Part shown: positions 1-10,866 of the stretch, in pieces | Layout: each line of letters starts with the position of its first letter | Numbering within the stretch: position 1 is the first letter of the stretch | Assembly: GCA_027924585.1 (NCBI GenBank) | Contig: BSBM01000637.1 | Span: 3,410,001 to 3,474,000 of the forward strand | Direction: 5' to 3' | Origin: Larix kaempferi | Lineage: Eukaryota > Streptophyta > Pinopsida > Pinales > Pinaceae | Length of the DNA: 64,000 nt | Notes under the pieces: generated by a model | What the model saw: only the letters and a program-made list of their open reading frames with translations | Told to the model about the DNA's origin: nothing | Database searches by the model: none | Position numbers and translations under genes: made by a program

Positions 1-318
1 TCTGTCGGTCAACTATCCAATGGATTATGGTTAGGGAAACCATTATGGCTGCTTTTTTGGTTTCATGGTATCGAAAAAATATGGTTTAGGGAAACCATTT
101 TTCCCCCCTGGATGATTATGAGGCTGAAACGCGTCCATTACGGTTTTCCTTCAGGGATGCCTTGAGAGTGTTAAAACCCGATCTCTTTCGACATCCTGAA
201 GGGATCATGTTTGTTGATGATTTACCTCTAACTTATCAATATGTGCACTAGCTGTGTAGTTTTATGGGGTGAGCTCGCCTTTTCTATAGAATTTTTTGCT
301 CAGAGGTGATGATCCTTT
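1..318. other. Unassigned left edge
   Basis: No feature is recognised here. Two copies of an imperfect palindrome built on GGTTAGGGAAACC / GGTTTAGGGAAACC lie near 30-42 and 84-97. A plus frame is open from 90 to a TAG at 249-251 (53 codons), but it has no start codon and resembles no family I know. The junction with the gypsy remnant to the right lies somewhere between 300 and 460. Confidence 0.3.
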
Positions 319-816
319 TTATAGCGCAGCTGAGCCACCTGTGACTGCTTCTGCTAATGATGTCAGTACTAACAATATTCCTGAGACAACTGAGGCCAAG
401 TGGTGGTGCCATAACCCTGCATACTCATCACTGTAAGAAGGAGAGTAATGGGTAGTCAACTCACACAATCGGTGAATACATTTGGATTTACCTTTTCGAT
501 ACTTGATTATCAATTGGATTTGTTGCAAGTAATTAATCCACTTGATTTGTTGAGTTGTTTCTAGCTTTGAATGGGACGGGGTGAACTGTAAAGGCTTTTG
601 GTCAGTGAGAATGACCATCTCCTTGCCAAGGATATAATGTATCCATTGCTTAAGAGATTGAAAAATGGCGTACAGTTCCTTTTCATACGTCGAATATATT
701 CTAACAGTTTCATTAAAAGTTTCATAATGAAAAGCAACTGGGTGACCAGATAGAGTGATCACTGCACCCAAGGCATAGTCCAATACGTCCGTCTCAATCT
801 CAAAGGGCTGATGCAA
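319..816 (-). pseudogene. G0 RNase H domain (gypsy pol remnant)
   Basis: The minus-strand product has the features of the gypsy RNase H that follows RT. There is a first strand with ETDVLDYALGAVI, the segment YSTYEKELYAI carrying the catalytic Glu, and VILTDQKPLQF carrying the third acidic residue. In live elements this domain removes the RNA strand of the RNA/DNA hybrid. The reading frame drifts into unrelated sequence after about residue 120, so the end of this frame is probably the truncation point of the element. Confidence 0.75.
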
Positions 817-849
817 ATCAGGAAACGGAAGTACTGGTATAGTACAAAG

Positions 850-1650
850 CTTGTGTTTGAGCCACTCAAAAGCTTCTTATTACGTCGATGTCCATTTGAA
901 GATAGTTTTGCATTTCCCTTGGTCAACTGATTCGAAGGCCAGGCTATGTGGATGAAGTCAAGTATGAATCGTCGATAAAAATTCACCAAAACAAGAAAAA
1001 TTCTGATTTTATGAATGCTTTGAGTAATGGGACACTCTTTAAGAATTTTCACTTTGTCTTGATCGACGTGAATTCCTGCAGAGTCATTAACATACCCCAA
1101 ATATTTGATGTTGTTCATCGCAAAGGAACATTTGTCCATGTTCAAGTAGAGTCGATGTTGTTGGAGATCGTCGAGGACTTGTTGAAGTTGTTCGATGTGT
1201 TCTTCCCATGATCGACTGAAAATAAATATATTCTGAAGGTAGACAATGACCCATTTGCCGATGAAAGGTTGAAAAATGTTGTCCATATACCGCATGAAGG
1301 TCGCAAGTGCATTGGTGAAGTCGAAAGGCATGACTAATCATTCAAAAAATCCTTCCTTGGTCTTCAAAGCATTTTTCCATACATTTGTGGGCTCAATTGG
1401 AAGTTGATGATATCCTGACTTGAGGTCGAGCTTAGTAAAGAATTTAGCACCTTTTATATAGTCTATGAGCTCGTCTATCTATGGCACAAGGTATCTATTC
1501 TTTACCGAATTTTGTTGAGTGCCCGGTAGTCAATGCACATGCACCAGGTCCCATATTTATTTGGATTGAGGATGAATGGAATTCCACTAGGAGAGGAACT
1601 GGGTCGGATATGACCTTTGTTGATCAAATATTGAATTTTTCTATGAATCT
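850..1650 (-). pseudogene. G0 reverse transcriptase (gypsy pol remnant)
   Basis: Minus-strand frames show RT landmarks: CIDYRALNK in the fingers (near 1530), MPFDFTNALATFMRYMD at 1331, and NFYRRFI downstream. At the active site, where families normally have YxDD, this copy reads YLQN (codons about 1241-1230), so both catalytic aspartates of that motif are lost. Several stops and a shift lie between 1331 and 1500. A dead pseudogene. Confidence 0.75.
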
Positions 1651-2026
1651 ATTCCTTTTTTATAATGGATATTTTGTAAACAAATGCGTTAGGTAATGAA
1701 GAACCAGGATCAAGTTCAATAGAGTGTTTTACCTGGAAATGTAGAGGTGCTCTGTATGGATCTTGGAATAGGTTCTGGTACTCATCAAGAATATTGTTGA
1801 TTTGTTGCTTTTGTCATAAGTTGCACTAGTCAGTGAGTCGACTGGTTGCTGTAGTATTCTTGAAATGTTGCGGCTTAATAATGATCAATGTGAACTTCTA
1901 AGCATGGTTGATGAGCTTCTTCATCTATTTAGTAGATATCATTGCAACCATTGGTGTAGGTCATCATTCTGGTATGCTATACCATTGGTTCTAAATTCTG
2001 ACAATCACCTTCTGAGGTCGTGATTG
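1651..2026 (-). other. Degenerate protease-RT linker of G0
   Basis: This stretch lies between the protease and RT remnants of G0 and should hold the linker and the first part of RT. I see no long open frame and no motif good enough to place. Confidence 0.4.
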
Positions 2027-2293
2027 CTAACTTCCATGTCGATCCCATAAGTAAGCTTTCCCAAACAAGATGTCTGATATGAAGAGTGGTTCCATGTCAC
2101 TGAGTACTTCATATTCAAAAGGCTTAATGAAGTAGGTGATTTTGCATTGTCGAGTGATCCTTAGTTCATGTCCATCCTTCATCCAACCAATGTTAAAAGG
2201 CTGAGGATGTGGAGCGGTAAGAAGACCTATTTTCTTAATAAGATATTTATAAACAAATTTATTCTGGCTACCATTATCCACAATCAGATGCAA
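2027..2293 (-). pseudogene. G0 retropepsin-like protease remnant
   Basis: The minus product begins MHLIVDNGSQNKFV, matching the gypsy retropepsin pattern (hydrophobic-hydrophobic-D-T/S-G-S/A) with Asn in place of Thr/Ser. It continues with a hydrophobic core. It sits between gag and RT as expected for a polyprotein-cleaving aspartic protease. The frame opens and ends at stops that reflect decay rather than gene borders. Confidence 0.6.
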
Positions 2294-2420
2294 TGGATTG
2301 TTTTGAACCCATATCTATGTACATGGAATGGGAACCCTCCTTCCTCCTCGTCGACAATATTCGAGGCTGCTGAAGTGGTTGATTTCAATGTCAAAAGGGT
2401 CATTGCTTCTTGGTAATATT

Positions 2421-3385
2421 CTACCAAAGTTTTGTCAAACAAGTTGGATGTCGAAATTTTTTCCAAAAATGTCTTCCGAGATTTCCAGTTAGAAGTATCA
2501 TGCCATGATGAATTGTGGTAATCACACCATATCCCAGTAGGAGATTGTTTTCTACGTTCCCTTTTTTCTTTCTGAGTATGCTTTTTTCCATGATATTTCT
2601 TTGTCGGAGGTGGATGAGAAGATCTTGACTTGTCGAAGTCGGCTGGTGCCTTCTTATCGGGTGGTCATCCTGTCGGCTTGGTTGCAGAGCATGCTTTTCC
2701 CTTTTTTTGGATTCAAGCTTCCTGGAATAGTGGAATACATCCACAAGCGTATTGACAGTTAGAATTCCATATCCTGAATGTACGGGAACAATCCGCTGGC
2801 ATACTTCAGAACAAGCAATTTATCTTCTTCTTGAATTCCAATTCAAGCCATTAGTCGGTAAAACTCATCAGTGTAACTCTGTATGGATTGGTCTTTCCAT
2901 TGCCTTAGTTGCTACCACTTCTTATACTGTTGTTCAATGTACTTGCATGGGTAGAAATCCTTTCAGACATATTCAAAAAATTTCTCCCTTGTCTCTATGG
3001 GGTCTCCACTTTTCTCCATCTTTGTCGATAGGTTCTCCCACCAGCAGTGCACAGATATTGACATCTCTAAGGATGCAATGGTGATATTTTCAGTTTTTGA
3101 GAGTTGATTCACAGAGTAATATGATTCCAATTGTTGTACCCAATTATCGATGGATTCCACATCAATCTTTCCTTCAGGATTCGGTATGTCCAAATTAATT
3201 TGCACCTTGAATGGACTAATTTTTGTACAGTTAGATCTTGTCGGAAATCCTCCTGATGTCGAAGCAAATCGTGTGAGAATTTCATTGAATTGGGCGAACA
3301 TTTTAGTTCATTTTCGAGCCATCACTTTCTCTATCAGTTGCTATGTGTCGTCAATTTCATGTCGATTGTCTTTTTCTCCTACCAT
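2421..3385 (-). pseudogene. G0 gag remnant
   Basis: An ATG at 3385-3383 (minus) begins a frame with early stops. From 3301 it reads MFAQFNEILTRFASTSGG and then a capsid-like stretch with NWVQQLESYYSVNQ and ASLEMSISVHCWWENL, typical of the retrotransposon gag domain in which a Trp-rich helix follows a YF/YY pair. Gag forms the particle that packages element RNA. The second half (2421-2744) is basic and frame-shifted, and I do not see a clean CCHC knuckle. Confidence 0.6.
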
Positions 3386-3499
3386 CTTCGAAGGTAGTGT
3401 CTTCTTAGATTGATGAGTTTGCGAGCATGTTTGAATAGGAATAAGTCAAGTAACTTTGATGGAAGTGTCTACGCACAACTTAAGCATGAACATAGATAA

Positions 3500-3511
3500 T
3501 CTATAATACCA
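3500..3511 (-). promoter_or_regulatory. Degenerate primer binding site of G0
   Basis: On the minus strand this reads TGGTATTATAGA, agreeing with the tRNA-iMet-type site TGGTATCAGAGC at 9 of 12 positions. It lies one base from a possible LTR end (TG on the plus strand at 3513). Confidence 0.4.
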
Positions 3512-3512
3512 A

Positions 3513-3990
3513 TGATACGTACACACCCAGGTGCACAATGGGGACAACAGTTTGATTGAATGAATCGGTACTATTATGGAGGAAGCATAATAATGAGAAA
3601 AGGAGGAAATGCACTATGCACATAAATACACACACACAGATAGTATGCAGGAATGTGAACTAATCTATTACTTCTTTATTCTTCTATGCATGTATATTAT
3701 AATAAATTACATGCTTAAATAGAGTGTCGAGAATGCTTGGGTTGTCTTCCCATTACGTTTAGTTACAACATAAGTTAGAATGGTTTCAAAAGTTCAACGG
3801 TTATGGTCGACTGGAAGACAGAGAAGCAATCTATCGTAGTTCATCAGTCACAATTCAACCATGCATGTCAAAGTTAGTGCAGTTGATGAACTTGTCGAAG
3901 TAGATGACTAGTCGAATTCGATGACTGGTTGAAGTCGATGACTGGTCGAACTCAACGACTTGTCGAAGTCGATGTTGGAATTCGAAAATA
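3513..3990 (-). repeat. Probable 5' LTR of G0 (outer end uncertain)
   Basis: It starts with TG next to the primer-site remnant. On the minus strand a TATA-like CTATTTAAG lies near 3715. The outer end cannot be fixed because no second copy exists in the window. The right part merges with a short tandem repeat (3890-3978), so the given end is a guess. Confidence 0.35.
3890..3978. repeat. Short tandem repeat, about 22-24 bp unit
   Basis: About four imperfect copies of a unit containing GTCGAAGTCGATGACTGG follow one another. The unit is CG-rich compared with the surroundings. No coding potential is seen. Confidence 0.7.
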
Positions 3991-4625
3991 ATTCCAATTG
4001 TTGGGTGGATCAAAAGAACTACCAAAAAATTTGTTGAAATAAAGAGAAGTTACTAATGATTTACATGGTTTAAACTCAAGTCGGTGGACGCGTTGTTTGA
4101 ATAGTGTTGATTATACACAATTCTATCTTAGCAGGTGTGGGATGATTTGCACATAAAAACCAACTTTAGGCACAATATTGGCAGTAGGGATTAAAAATTC
4201 TTTGGTGAAATAGGTTCAGGAAGATCATTTTTTAAGTATTTACCAAAATAAATTTTATCATTGAATTTGATTTGCTTGAGTATTTCCATTGAATTCATGG
4301 GGAGTTAAGGTTGTGGCACCAATTTGTTTAATTTGGATGTACAATAGATATTCCCTTTATTGGTGGGTTGAGCCAAAGGGGTCATATTTTTTATTTCCTT
4401 GAATTTCATGCAGATAGGAAAGATGAGAATTTGTAAACTATAGAGGTATCTCTCATGAAACCTATTTATGTATCTTGGGACCTTCGGTGGTCCCTCTATT
4501 CCTCTCTTTGGCAGCTGAAAGAAACCTACAACATGAATATATATGAATTCTTTTCATGGATGTGGCAAAAGAAATCTCTACCATTTGCATGGGGTATCAC
4601 TTCTAGATCTGATGTACAACAATAA
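3991..4625. other. Spacer, no gene seen
   Basis: AT-rich sequence without a convincing open frame. A small perfect foldback (GGGACC, six bases, GGTCCC) lies near 4477-4494. Confidence 0.5.
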
Positions 4626-4943
4626 TAGTGTGAATGGTCTTGTTGAGGCATTGGAAACATGTACAAAGGATATAGGCCATGCTACTTTCCTAGTGTGAAT
4701 GGTCCTGATAGAATATTGGACGAGTGTACGATCAATTTAGGCCATTCACATAGGGTACCCATTTCATATCTCACATTTTATTGATTTAGTGTGAATGGAT
4801 ATGAAAATTTGTGGTCAAATTTCTTGATTAATTTAGGTCATTCACATGTTCCTACCTTTTTTATATTTTTCTCTAGTCCTTAAGCGTGAATGGATGTTAT
4901 TAGATCTCATCAAGTTTCCGGATAGAGCCTGGCCATTCACACT
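4626..4943. repeat. Four successive foldbacks sharing stem GTGAATGG / CCATTCAC
   Basis: Four segments (about 4626-4686, 4690-4753, 4787-4846, 4880-4942) each begin with AGTGTGAATGG or a close variant and end with GGCCATTCAC or a close variant, so each can fold into a stem with a 30-40 base loop. The first has a weaker right arm (GGCCATGCTACT). The last three starts are spaced 93-97 bp apart. This could be a decayed tandem duplication of a small inverted-repeat element or a hairpin-RNA locus. No coding frame is present. Confidence 0.7.
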
Positions 4944-6529
4944 TACCTCCTTATTATCTTAACTATGTAACAGTTGGGTCCTTGAACTACAAGCGTGACA
5001 TGATCAAGGTTCATTGCTAATTCCTTTCTTGTTGAAAAACTATTTGAACCAGTAAGGTAGGGGAGAAAGGTTAGCAACATTGATGTAGTAGGACATTTGA
5101 CTATTGATATGAAAGGGATAGACAATTTTTTTATGTATTTTGATTAAACATATATTTGTTTGATTAAAATTGTTTTTGGAAAAAAAGAAATGGAGCTAAT
5201 TAAGTGACAATGTGTTTGAAAAAATGATTATCATATTTGTAATAAACATACTTCATAATTTTGCAATGTAGAAATAGGAATATTAATCAAATTATGTTGT
5301 ATTTGTCTACGTGAAGATACAAGATTATTAAATAAATGATTATATATAATATGAATAGAGTCTTGCAACATGCAATTCATAAAATATCATTACAAAACAT
5401 GTCATTCCCAAGAAATATAAACATTAACACAAGTACACAGATTTATTTTAACCATCTAGGGTTTAGATAATTTTTTGAACAATTTCTTGGTATTTCTGAG
5501 GTTGGTTTATGGACGTCCACATAAGAAAAATTATGAATGATTTTTCTCCATATTTATTTGTAAAAAATGGATTAAAAAGAGAGAAATTTAAATTCATACT
5601 ATCACAAGATGATTGCAACATCATACCAATAAAGGTCTATGTGTAGGTTGGGAATTGAAGTGTATACCTCAAAGATTTAAATAAATTCTAGAAAATATTA
5701 GGGTGTCTATGATGCTATAAAATTTTAACATGATGTAGATTATTCAAAAGAAAAACATTTTTGTAGTGATGAAAGGAACCTTGTAATTAAAAAAGTCTAT
5801 AATTGTGATGATGTAAATGACAAATAATAATTAGATCAATTGTGCCCTTTCTTGCTACATCTGAATAGTGTTGATGATGTGATATCTATTATAAAAAACA
5901 TGGAACTAGTTTGTTGAATAATGTATTTAGTTTTTTTCTTGATAGTATTTCTTTATGTGTGACATTGTTATTAAGATATTCATATTTTTGTATGTTCAGT
6001 TGTGTTTGATGATTTAATAGTGTTGATTAGTTATTAATATCCAACTTTAAAAGTTATGAATAATATTTTGTTAAAGGTGATTGGAAAGTTAATAAGTGAA
6101 AAATTGGGGTTTGCAAAGTGCAAAAGAAGATTTTAAAATAGGAAATTGTTATAGTTATGTTTTCCACCATTGAGACTCATTAAGGACCCACTGATGTCAT
6201 CATGGTAAAACACCGACTTCTACCCTTGATTTCTTCAATTTTCATACTTTCATTGCCCCTCGTAATCCTAGTAGGGAGTGACCATCATCACTTGGTCAGA
6301 CCTTGGACCATTTCCAAGGATTGATAAACTCTGTCTAGTCACACCCTACACCACTATCAGGTAGTGCTTGTCATAGCCAAAAAAAATCTCCATAGCATCA
6401 TTCTCCTACCTCCTTACTTACATAATGAATTCATGACTATAGTGGGCAAAACCTAATTTAATTTGACCACCTGAGTCAGCTTGAGTTTCCTTAAATTGTT
6501 ATTTATAGGAATCCTAAAGTATATATTGG
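4944..6529. other. AT-rich spacer, no gene seen
   Basis: No long frame, known repeat or RNA gene is recognised. A1 inserted at its right end: the bases 6530-6534 (aatat) are duplicated at 13463-13467. Confidence 0.55.
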
Positions 6530-6534
6530 AATAT

Positions 6535-7128
6535 TGTTAAATTTTGAGCATTAATTCACAATACTCTAGGATCTTTACTAAGAGAATAACATATGCAGTA
6601 TATCAATGCATGACAATCACAATAAGTATGACAAGCATCACAAGAATCAAAAGCATAAGAGACAAGAGACACAGAGTTTCCGTGGGGAAAACCCTAAGGT
6701 GAAAAACCCCACAACTTCCTCAGAGATAGAGAGAGAAATGGCTCAACCAAAGTACAACCAAAATACACTGAGATAGTCTCCTAGTAGCAGATGATCCTCC
6801 TCCTCACTAGTGTGCCACTTTCTGAGTGAGAGTGATTTACTTTTCCGAATGAGTAAAATAGAGATCTTCGATCTCTATTTATACTAACCTTTTTCCCTAG
6901 TGACCTTATGGGGCCGACTTGTCTAGCTAGGTACATCCACATTATAATATATATAATTCAGGGTCGACCCCACATGGTGGTCTAATAACCCATCGGCAAG
7001 TACACACACTTGCGACACTTGTCAATCCACATGACGACACTTCCTTCTAGAGGAATGACACATCTCTTATCAGGGTACATATAAAATACACAGATGAAAT
7101 ACATTCCAAAGTTACATATACATCAACA
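6535..7128 (-). repeat. A1 3' LTR
   Basis: On the minus strand it starts TGTTGATGTATATGTAAC and ends AATTTAACA. It has a TATA box followed by a 25-base hairpin at 6856-6880 (arms AAATAGAGATC and GATCTCTATTT, 3-base loop). It matches the 12860-13462 copy along its length. Confidence 0.93.
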
Positions 7129-7141
7129 CTCCCTCTTAACT
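7129..7141 (-). promoter_or_regulatory. A1 polypurine tract
   Basis: Minus strand reads AGTTAAGAGGGAG directly against the 3' LTR. This is the expected position for the plus-strand DNA primer. The same tract precedes the 3' LTRs of A2 and A3. Confidence 0.9.
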
Positions 7142-7359
7142 AGGAAGGTATTTCTCGACATAGTTCTGCTAGACAAGTCTTCTTCTCAGGATCATCGTCA
7201 TCGATGCATCGTCATCATCATCGTCACTGCTGCTACTATCTCAACCAAGCTCTGACTCTACTCGTCATAGGAAGTTCTACAGAGCCAGTCCTTTTTCATA
7301 CTGGATGTAGGCCCACCACCTGTAGGTCTTCATCATCACTGGCCATACTGTGGAATTCT

Positions 7360-8045
7360 CAAGACTTATTATGTGTGTCACAAAACCTGGCTATAGCATC
7401 CCAGGCTATTACGAGCACACAGCTCTACCTGTAGGATCTCCTAGGAGCACATTACATGTGACCCATCACAAAACCTGGATAAAGCAACCTAGGCTGTTAC
7501 GAGCAAACGGACCTACCTATCAGATCTCCCAGGAGCACATTACATGTGATCTCACCAAAAAACCTGGCTGAAGCATCCCAGGCTGTTACCAGCACACAGC
7601 TCTACTTGTCGGATTGCCCAAGAGCACATTACATGTGGTCCACCACAAAACCTGGCTGAACCATCTGAGGCCTTTTTCATCCTGTTCAGATCTCCCAGGA
7701 GAAAATTACATGTGGTCATGGCAAAACTTGGCTGAAGCATCTAAGGCCTTTTTCATCTTGTCCAGATCTCTCAGGAGCAAATTACATGCCATAGGACAAA
7801 ACCTCGAAAGAGAATCTGCCAGATATCCCAGGGAACAAATTACATGCCATAGGAAAAACCTTGAAAGACTATCTGCAGATCTCCCAGGGCACAAATTATA
7901 TGTCCTCCCAAGCAAAACCTCGAAAGAGCATTTTCCAGATATCCTAGGGTACGAATTACATGCCATAGGCAAAACCTCGAAAGACCATCTGCAAATCTCC
8001 CAGGGCACAAATTACATGCTTATCTGCACAACCTGTTCCACGGCC
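7360..8045 (-). repeat. A1 3' tandem array 1 (about 60-90 bp unit)
   Basis: About eight imperfect units share a core of CCAGGAGCAAATTACATG and AAAACCTCGAAAGA or AAACCTGGCTGAAGCATC on the plus strand. They lie between the RNase H stop and the purine tract. Homologous arrays are at 38690-39200 in A2 and 60350-60960 in A3. Scattered open frames here are by-products of the repetition. Confidence 0.85.
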
Positions 8046-8159
8046 ACAGAGTATCATCTGATACTCATCCTGATGTACACATGATCATCCCGATCATCAT
8101 CACTGCAACATCCTACTGCATGTCATCTGGAGAAGCTCGTCATCCACGATCATCCTGAT

Positions 8160-8545
8160 CATATAATGCATCCATGTGATGCACACCAAGTATCTACCTG
8201 ATACATATCATCATACATAGTGTATCCACCTAATACATAGATACATGATCCACACAATGTATCCATCAACATACATGATCTACCTGATCATACCTTATAC
8301 ATATCAATATACATGATCTACCTGATCATACAATGTATCCACTTGATACATATATCGACACATGGTCCAAGCATCCAACATGATGCATATACAAAATACA
8401 TACAAATGATCCAACCAATCATATCCAGCATCCAACATGATGCATACATACATATAAATGATCCAACTGATCATATCCAACATCCAACATGATGTGTACA
8501 TACATATAAATGATCCAATTGATCATACAAAGCAGAAACTAGAAC
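8160..8545 (-). repeat. A1 3' tandem array 2 (about 50 bp unit)
   Basis: Repeated units combine GATCCAACTGATCATATCC with CATGATGCATACATACATAT on the plus strand, plus shorter GATACAT pieces. The same type of array is at 38040-38540 in A2 and 59720-59890 in A3. Confidence 0.85.
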
Positions 8546-8643
8546 ATCATCCTGATGCTCATCATCATCCAGCGCTTACATCCACAGCCATGTGAAGGAT
8601 CCTCCTTCCAACATGCTTGGAATGGCTTCAACAAATGTGTCGA

Positions 8644-9477
8644 TCACTTCTTCCTCGAAGTGTCATCAATTTGAAGAACGCCAAGCCTTTCCCTGAAGTA
8701 CTCAAACTTCACCCTGGCTAGTGGCTTCGTCAGCACATCTGCAATCTGCTCATCCATCGCAACATATAGGAGTTTCACAGCTCCTCTCTGCACCATATCC
8801 CTGATATAGTGATATTTGATCTCTATGTGCTTCGACCTGTCATGAAACATTGGGTTCTTGGATAGCTTCACACAACTCTAGTTATCACAGAAGATACCAG
8901 TAGTATCCAATGGGAGATCAAATAACTCAGACAGTAGCTTCCGTAGCCATACTGCCTCACAACTAGCTGAACAGGCTGCAACATACTCTGCCTCAGCTGT
9001 ACTCAGTGCTATGCAGGACTACTTTCTGCTAAACCAAGAGATCACACCTGATCCCATACTGAAGCAGCACCCAGATGTGCTCTTCCTATCTGCAGCACTG
9101 CCAGCCCAATCTGAATCAACATAACCCTGTAGGTTAAACTTTTGATTCGCTTCATACTTGAGCCCAAAATCCACTGTACCCTTCAGATACCTCAAAACAT
9201 GCTTTACAACAACCAGGTGAACACTCCTCGGATCTATCAGGAACTAGCTCAATGTGTTCACAGCAAAGCAAATATCTGGTCTCGTGTTTGTCAGGTACAT
9301 CAAGGACCCAATCATCTGACGATACATAGAGACATCAACCGGCTAAGATGAAGTATCGCATAGAAGCTTCTGATTCGATGCCATAGGTGTGGCCATGGCA
9401 TTTCAATCCATCATCCCGAATCTCTTCAGGATATCTACTGTGTACTTCCCTTGACCAAGGAAGATTCCACCTACACT
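8644..9477 (-). pseudogene. A1 RT C-terminal part and RNase H
   Basis: This continues the pol frame after a TAG at 9475-9477 and runs to the natural TGA at 8644-8646 (product end DTSRKK). It contains the copia RNase H landmarks: the STAEAEY motif with its Glu, the CDN-SCVK motif, the RSKHIEIKYHYIRD segment, and the EQIADVLTKPL tail that marks the end of copia polyproteins. Further TAG codons are at 9343-9345, 9019-9021 (SRK-stop-S) and 8878-8880 (CDN-stop-SC). The last two correspond to CAG in A3. Confidence 0.85.
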
Positions 9478-10833
9478 CTACCACACCTCCATACCTAGGA
9501 AATAGTGCATCATTCCCAAATCTTTCATATCGAATTCAGCAGCAAGCTTCCTCTTAGTATCTGCAATCAGTCTATCATCTCCTGTTACAAATAAGTCATC
9601 CAAATACAGGAGTAGAATCACAGGATTCCCTTCCTCAACCTTGTAATAAAGGTTGGAATCCGCTTTACTCTTGGTAAAGCCCAAACTAGATAGAAAATTG
9701 TCCATCCTACCATACCAAGTTCTGGGAGCTTGCTTCAATCCATACAAGGCTTTCTTCAATATGCATACATATGACTCCCTGTCATGTATTTCAAAACTGA
9801 GTGGCTGCTCCACATATACTTCCTCTTCAACTACACCATTCAAGAAAGCAATCTTGACATCCATTTGGTGTATTTTCCATTTCATAGCTGCAGCCAGGGA
9901 AAGTACTGTTCTGATGGAAGTATACCTAGCTACAGGTGCAAAATTTTCTTCATAATCTATTCCCTCTTTCTGAGAGAAGCCACGAGCTATGAATCTTGCC
10001 TTGTATTTCTCTACACTGCCATCTACAGCATGCTTGATTTTAAAGATCCATTTAGAAGTCACAACAGACTTCTCTTTAGGTCTTGGGACAACCTCCCAAA
10101 CATCATTCTTCATTATCGATTGGTATTCCTCAACCATGGCATCCTTCCATTCTTTCTTTTTCGTTGCTTCTTCATAATTGGAAGGCTCTTTGTTCATAAT
10201 GTCACAGAGTAAAGCAACATAGATGGTATGTGATCTGGTTCTCTTCTTTGCTCTGTGTTCCTCTTCTGAAATGCCAAATCTTTCTGCATCTTGAATGAGC
10301 TCTCTAGCCCATGCAGGTTTCCTCTTGTGAGAGTTATCCTCATGGGGTGGATCTATAGGTTCTTGTGGATCTTCAAACTCACGAACAACTTCTGGAACTG
10401 CTTCAGTCATGGTAGTGTCTTGAAATCTAGTTTCCTTAGGTTCTTCATAAACCTCGATAGGTGCCTTTCTTGATTTGATGAATGCTGATTTTTCATCAAA
10501 TGTTACATCCCTGCTAACATCAATCTTCTTGAACCCTGGAAAGTATATTCTGTAAGCCTTCGAGCTTTCACTGTAACCCACAAATATACCCTTCTTTCCT
10601 AAAGGATCTAGTTTAGTCCTCTTTTCTTTTGGGACATGAGTGTATACTGGACAACCGAATATTTTGAGATGGCTGACTTCAGGTTTCTTACCAGAAAAGA
10701 CCTCTTCTGGTGTCTTGTTGTCCAATATCTTGTGGGGTGTTCTGTTATGCACATATACATCTATTCTAGCAGCTTCTACCCATAGATGCATAGGTAGATC
10801 CTGGTCATGGAGCATTGCTCTTGCTGCTTCCAT
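9478..10833 (-). CDS. A1 integrase C-terminal part and reverse transcriptase (partial pol)
   Basis: Open for 451 codons. The first about 110 residues are the end of the integrase, including HLKIFGCPVYTHVPKEKR and GYSESSKAYR. A variable acidic linker follows, then copia RT: WKDAMVEEYQSI, KARFIARGFSQKEG, QMDVKIAFLNG, LYGLKQAPRTWY, and the active site YLDD at 9606-9595. Its start and end are set by TAG codons (10864-10866 and 9475-9477), not by gene borders. The full active-site motif separates this copy from A2 and A3, which read YxDN. Confidence 0.9.
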   Translation of the reverse strand: MEAARAMLHDQDLPMHLWVEAARIDVYVHNRTPHKILDNKTPEEVFSGKKPEVSHLKIFGCPVYTHVPKEKRTKLDPLGKKGIFVGYSESSKAYRIYFPGFKKIDVSRDVTFDEKSAFIKSRKAPIEVYEEPKETRFQDTTMTEAVPEVVREFEDPQEPIDPPHEDNSHKRKPAWARELIQDAERFGISEEEHRAKKRTRSHTIYVALLCDIMNKEPSNYEEATKKKEWKDAMVEEYQSIMKNDVWEVVPRPKEKSVVTSKWIFKIKHAVDGSVEKYKARFIARGFSQKEGIDYEENFAPVARYTSIRTVLSLAAAMKWKIHQMDVKIAFLNGVVEEEVYVEQPLSFEIHDRESYVCILKKALYGLKQAPRTWYGRMDNFLSSLGFTKSKADSNLYYKVEEGNPVILLLYLDDLFVTGDDRLIADTKRKLAAEFDMKDLGMMHYFLGMEVW

Positions 10834-10866
10834 GATTGTTCTGTTCTTCCTTTCTGCAACTCCATT

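Larger units (their letters stand above)
319..3990 (-). mobile_element. G0: decayed Ty3/gypsy element
   Basis: Read on the minus strand the order is LTR-like sequence, degenerate primer site, gag, protease, reverse transcriptase and RNase H, which is the gypsy order. The element stops after RNase H: no integrase or left LTR is visible, so it is truncated at about 320-460. Frames are broken by many stops and shifts, and the RT catalytic aspartates are gone. It is clearly older than the other elements in the window. Confidence 0.8.

Noticed and set aside
90-251. 53-codon plus-strand open frame at the left edge
   Set aside because: Too short, no start codon, no family resemblance. Mentioned but not called as a gene.
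7360-8045. Regular repeats suggestive of a CRISPR array
   Set aside because: Units are 60-90 bp with decayed similarity and no constant repeat/unique spacer pattern, and the context is a plant retrotransposon.
9653-10212. Plus-strand frames of 100-142 codons
   Set aside because: Shadows of the minus-strand A1 pol frame.
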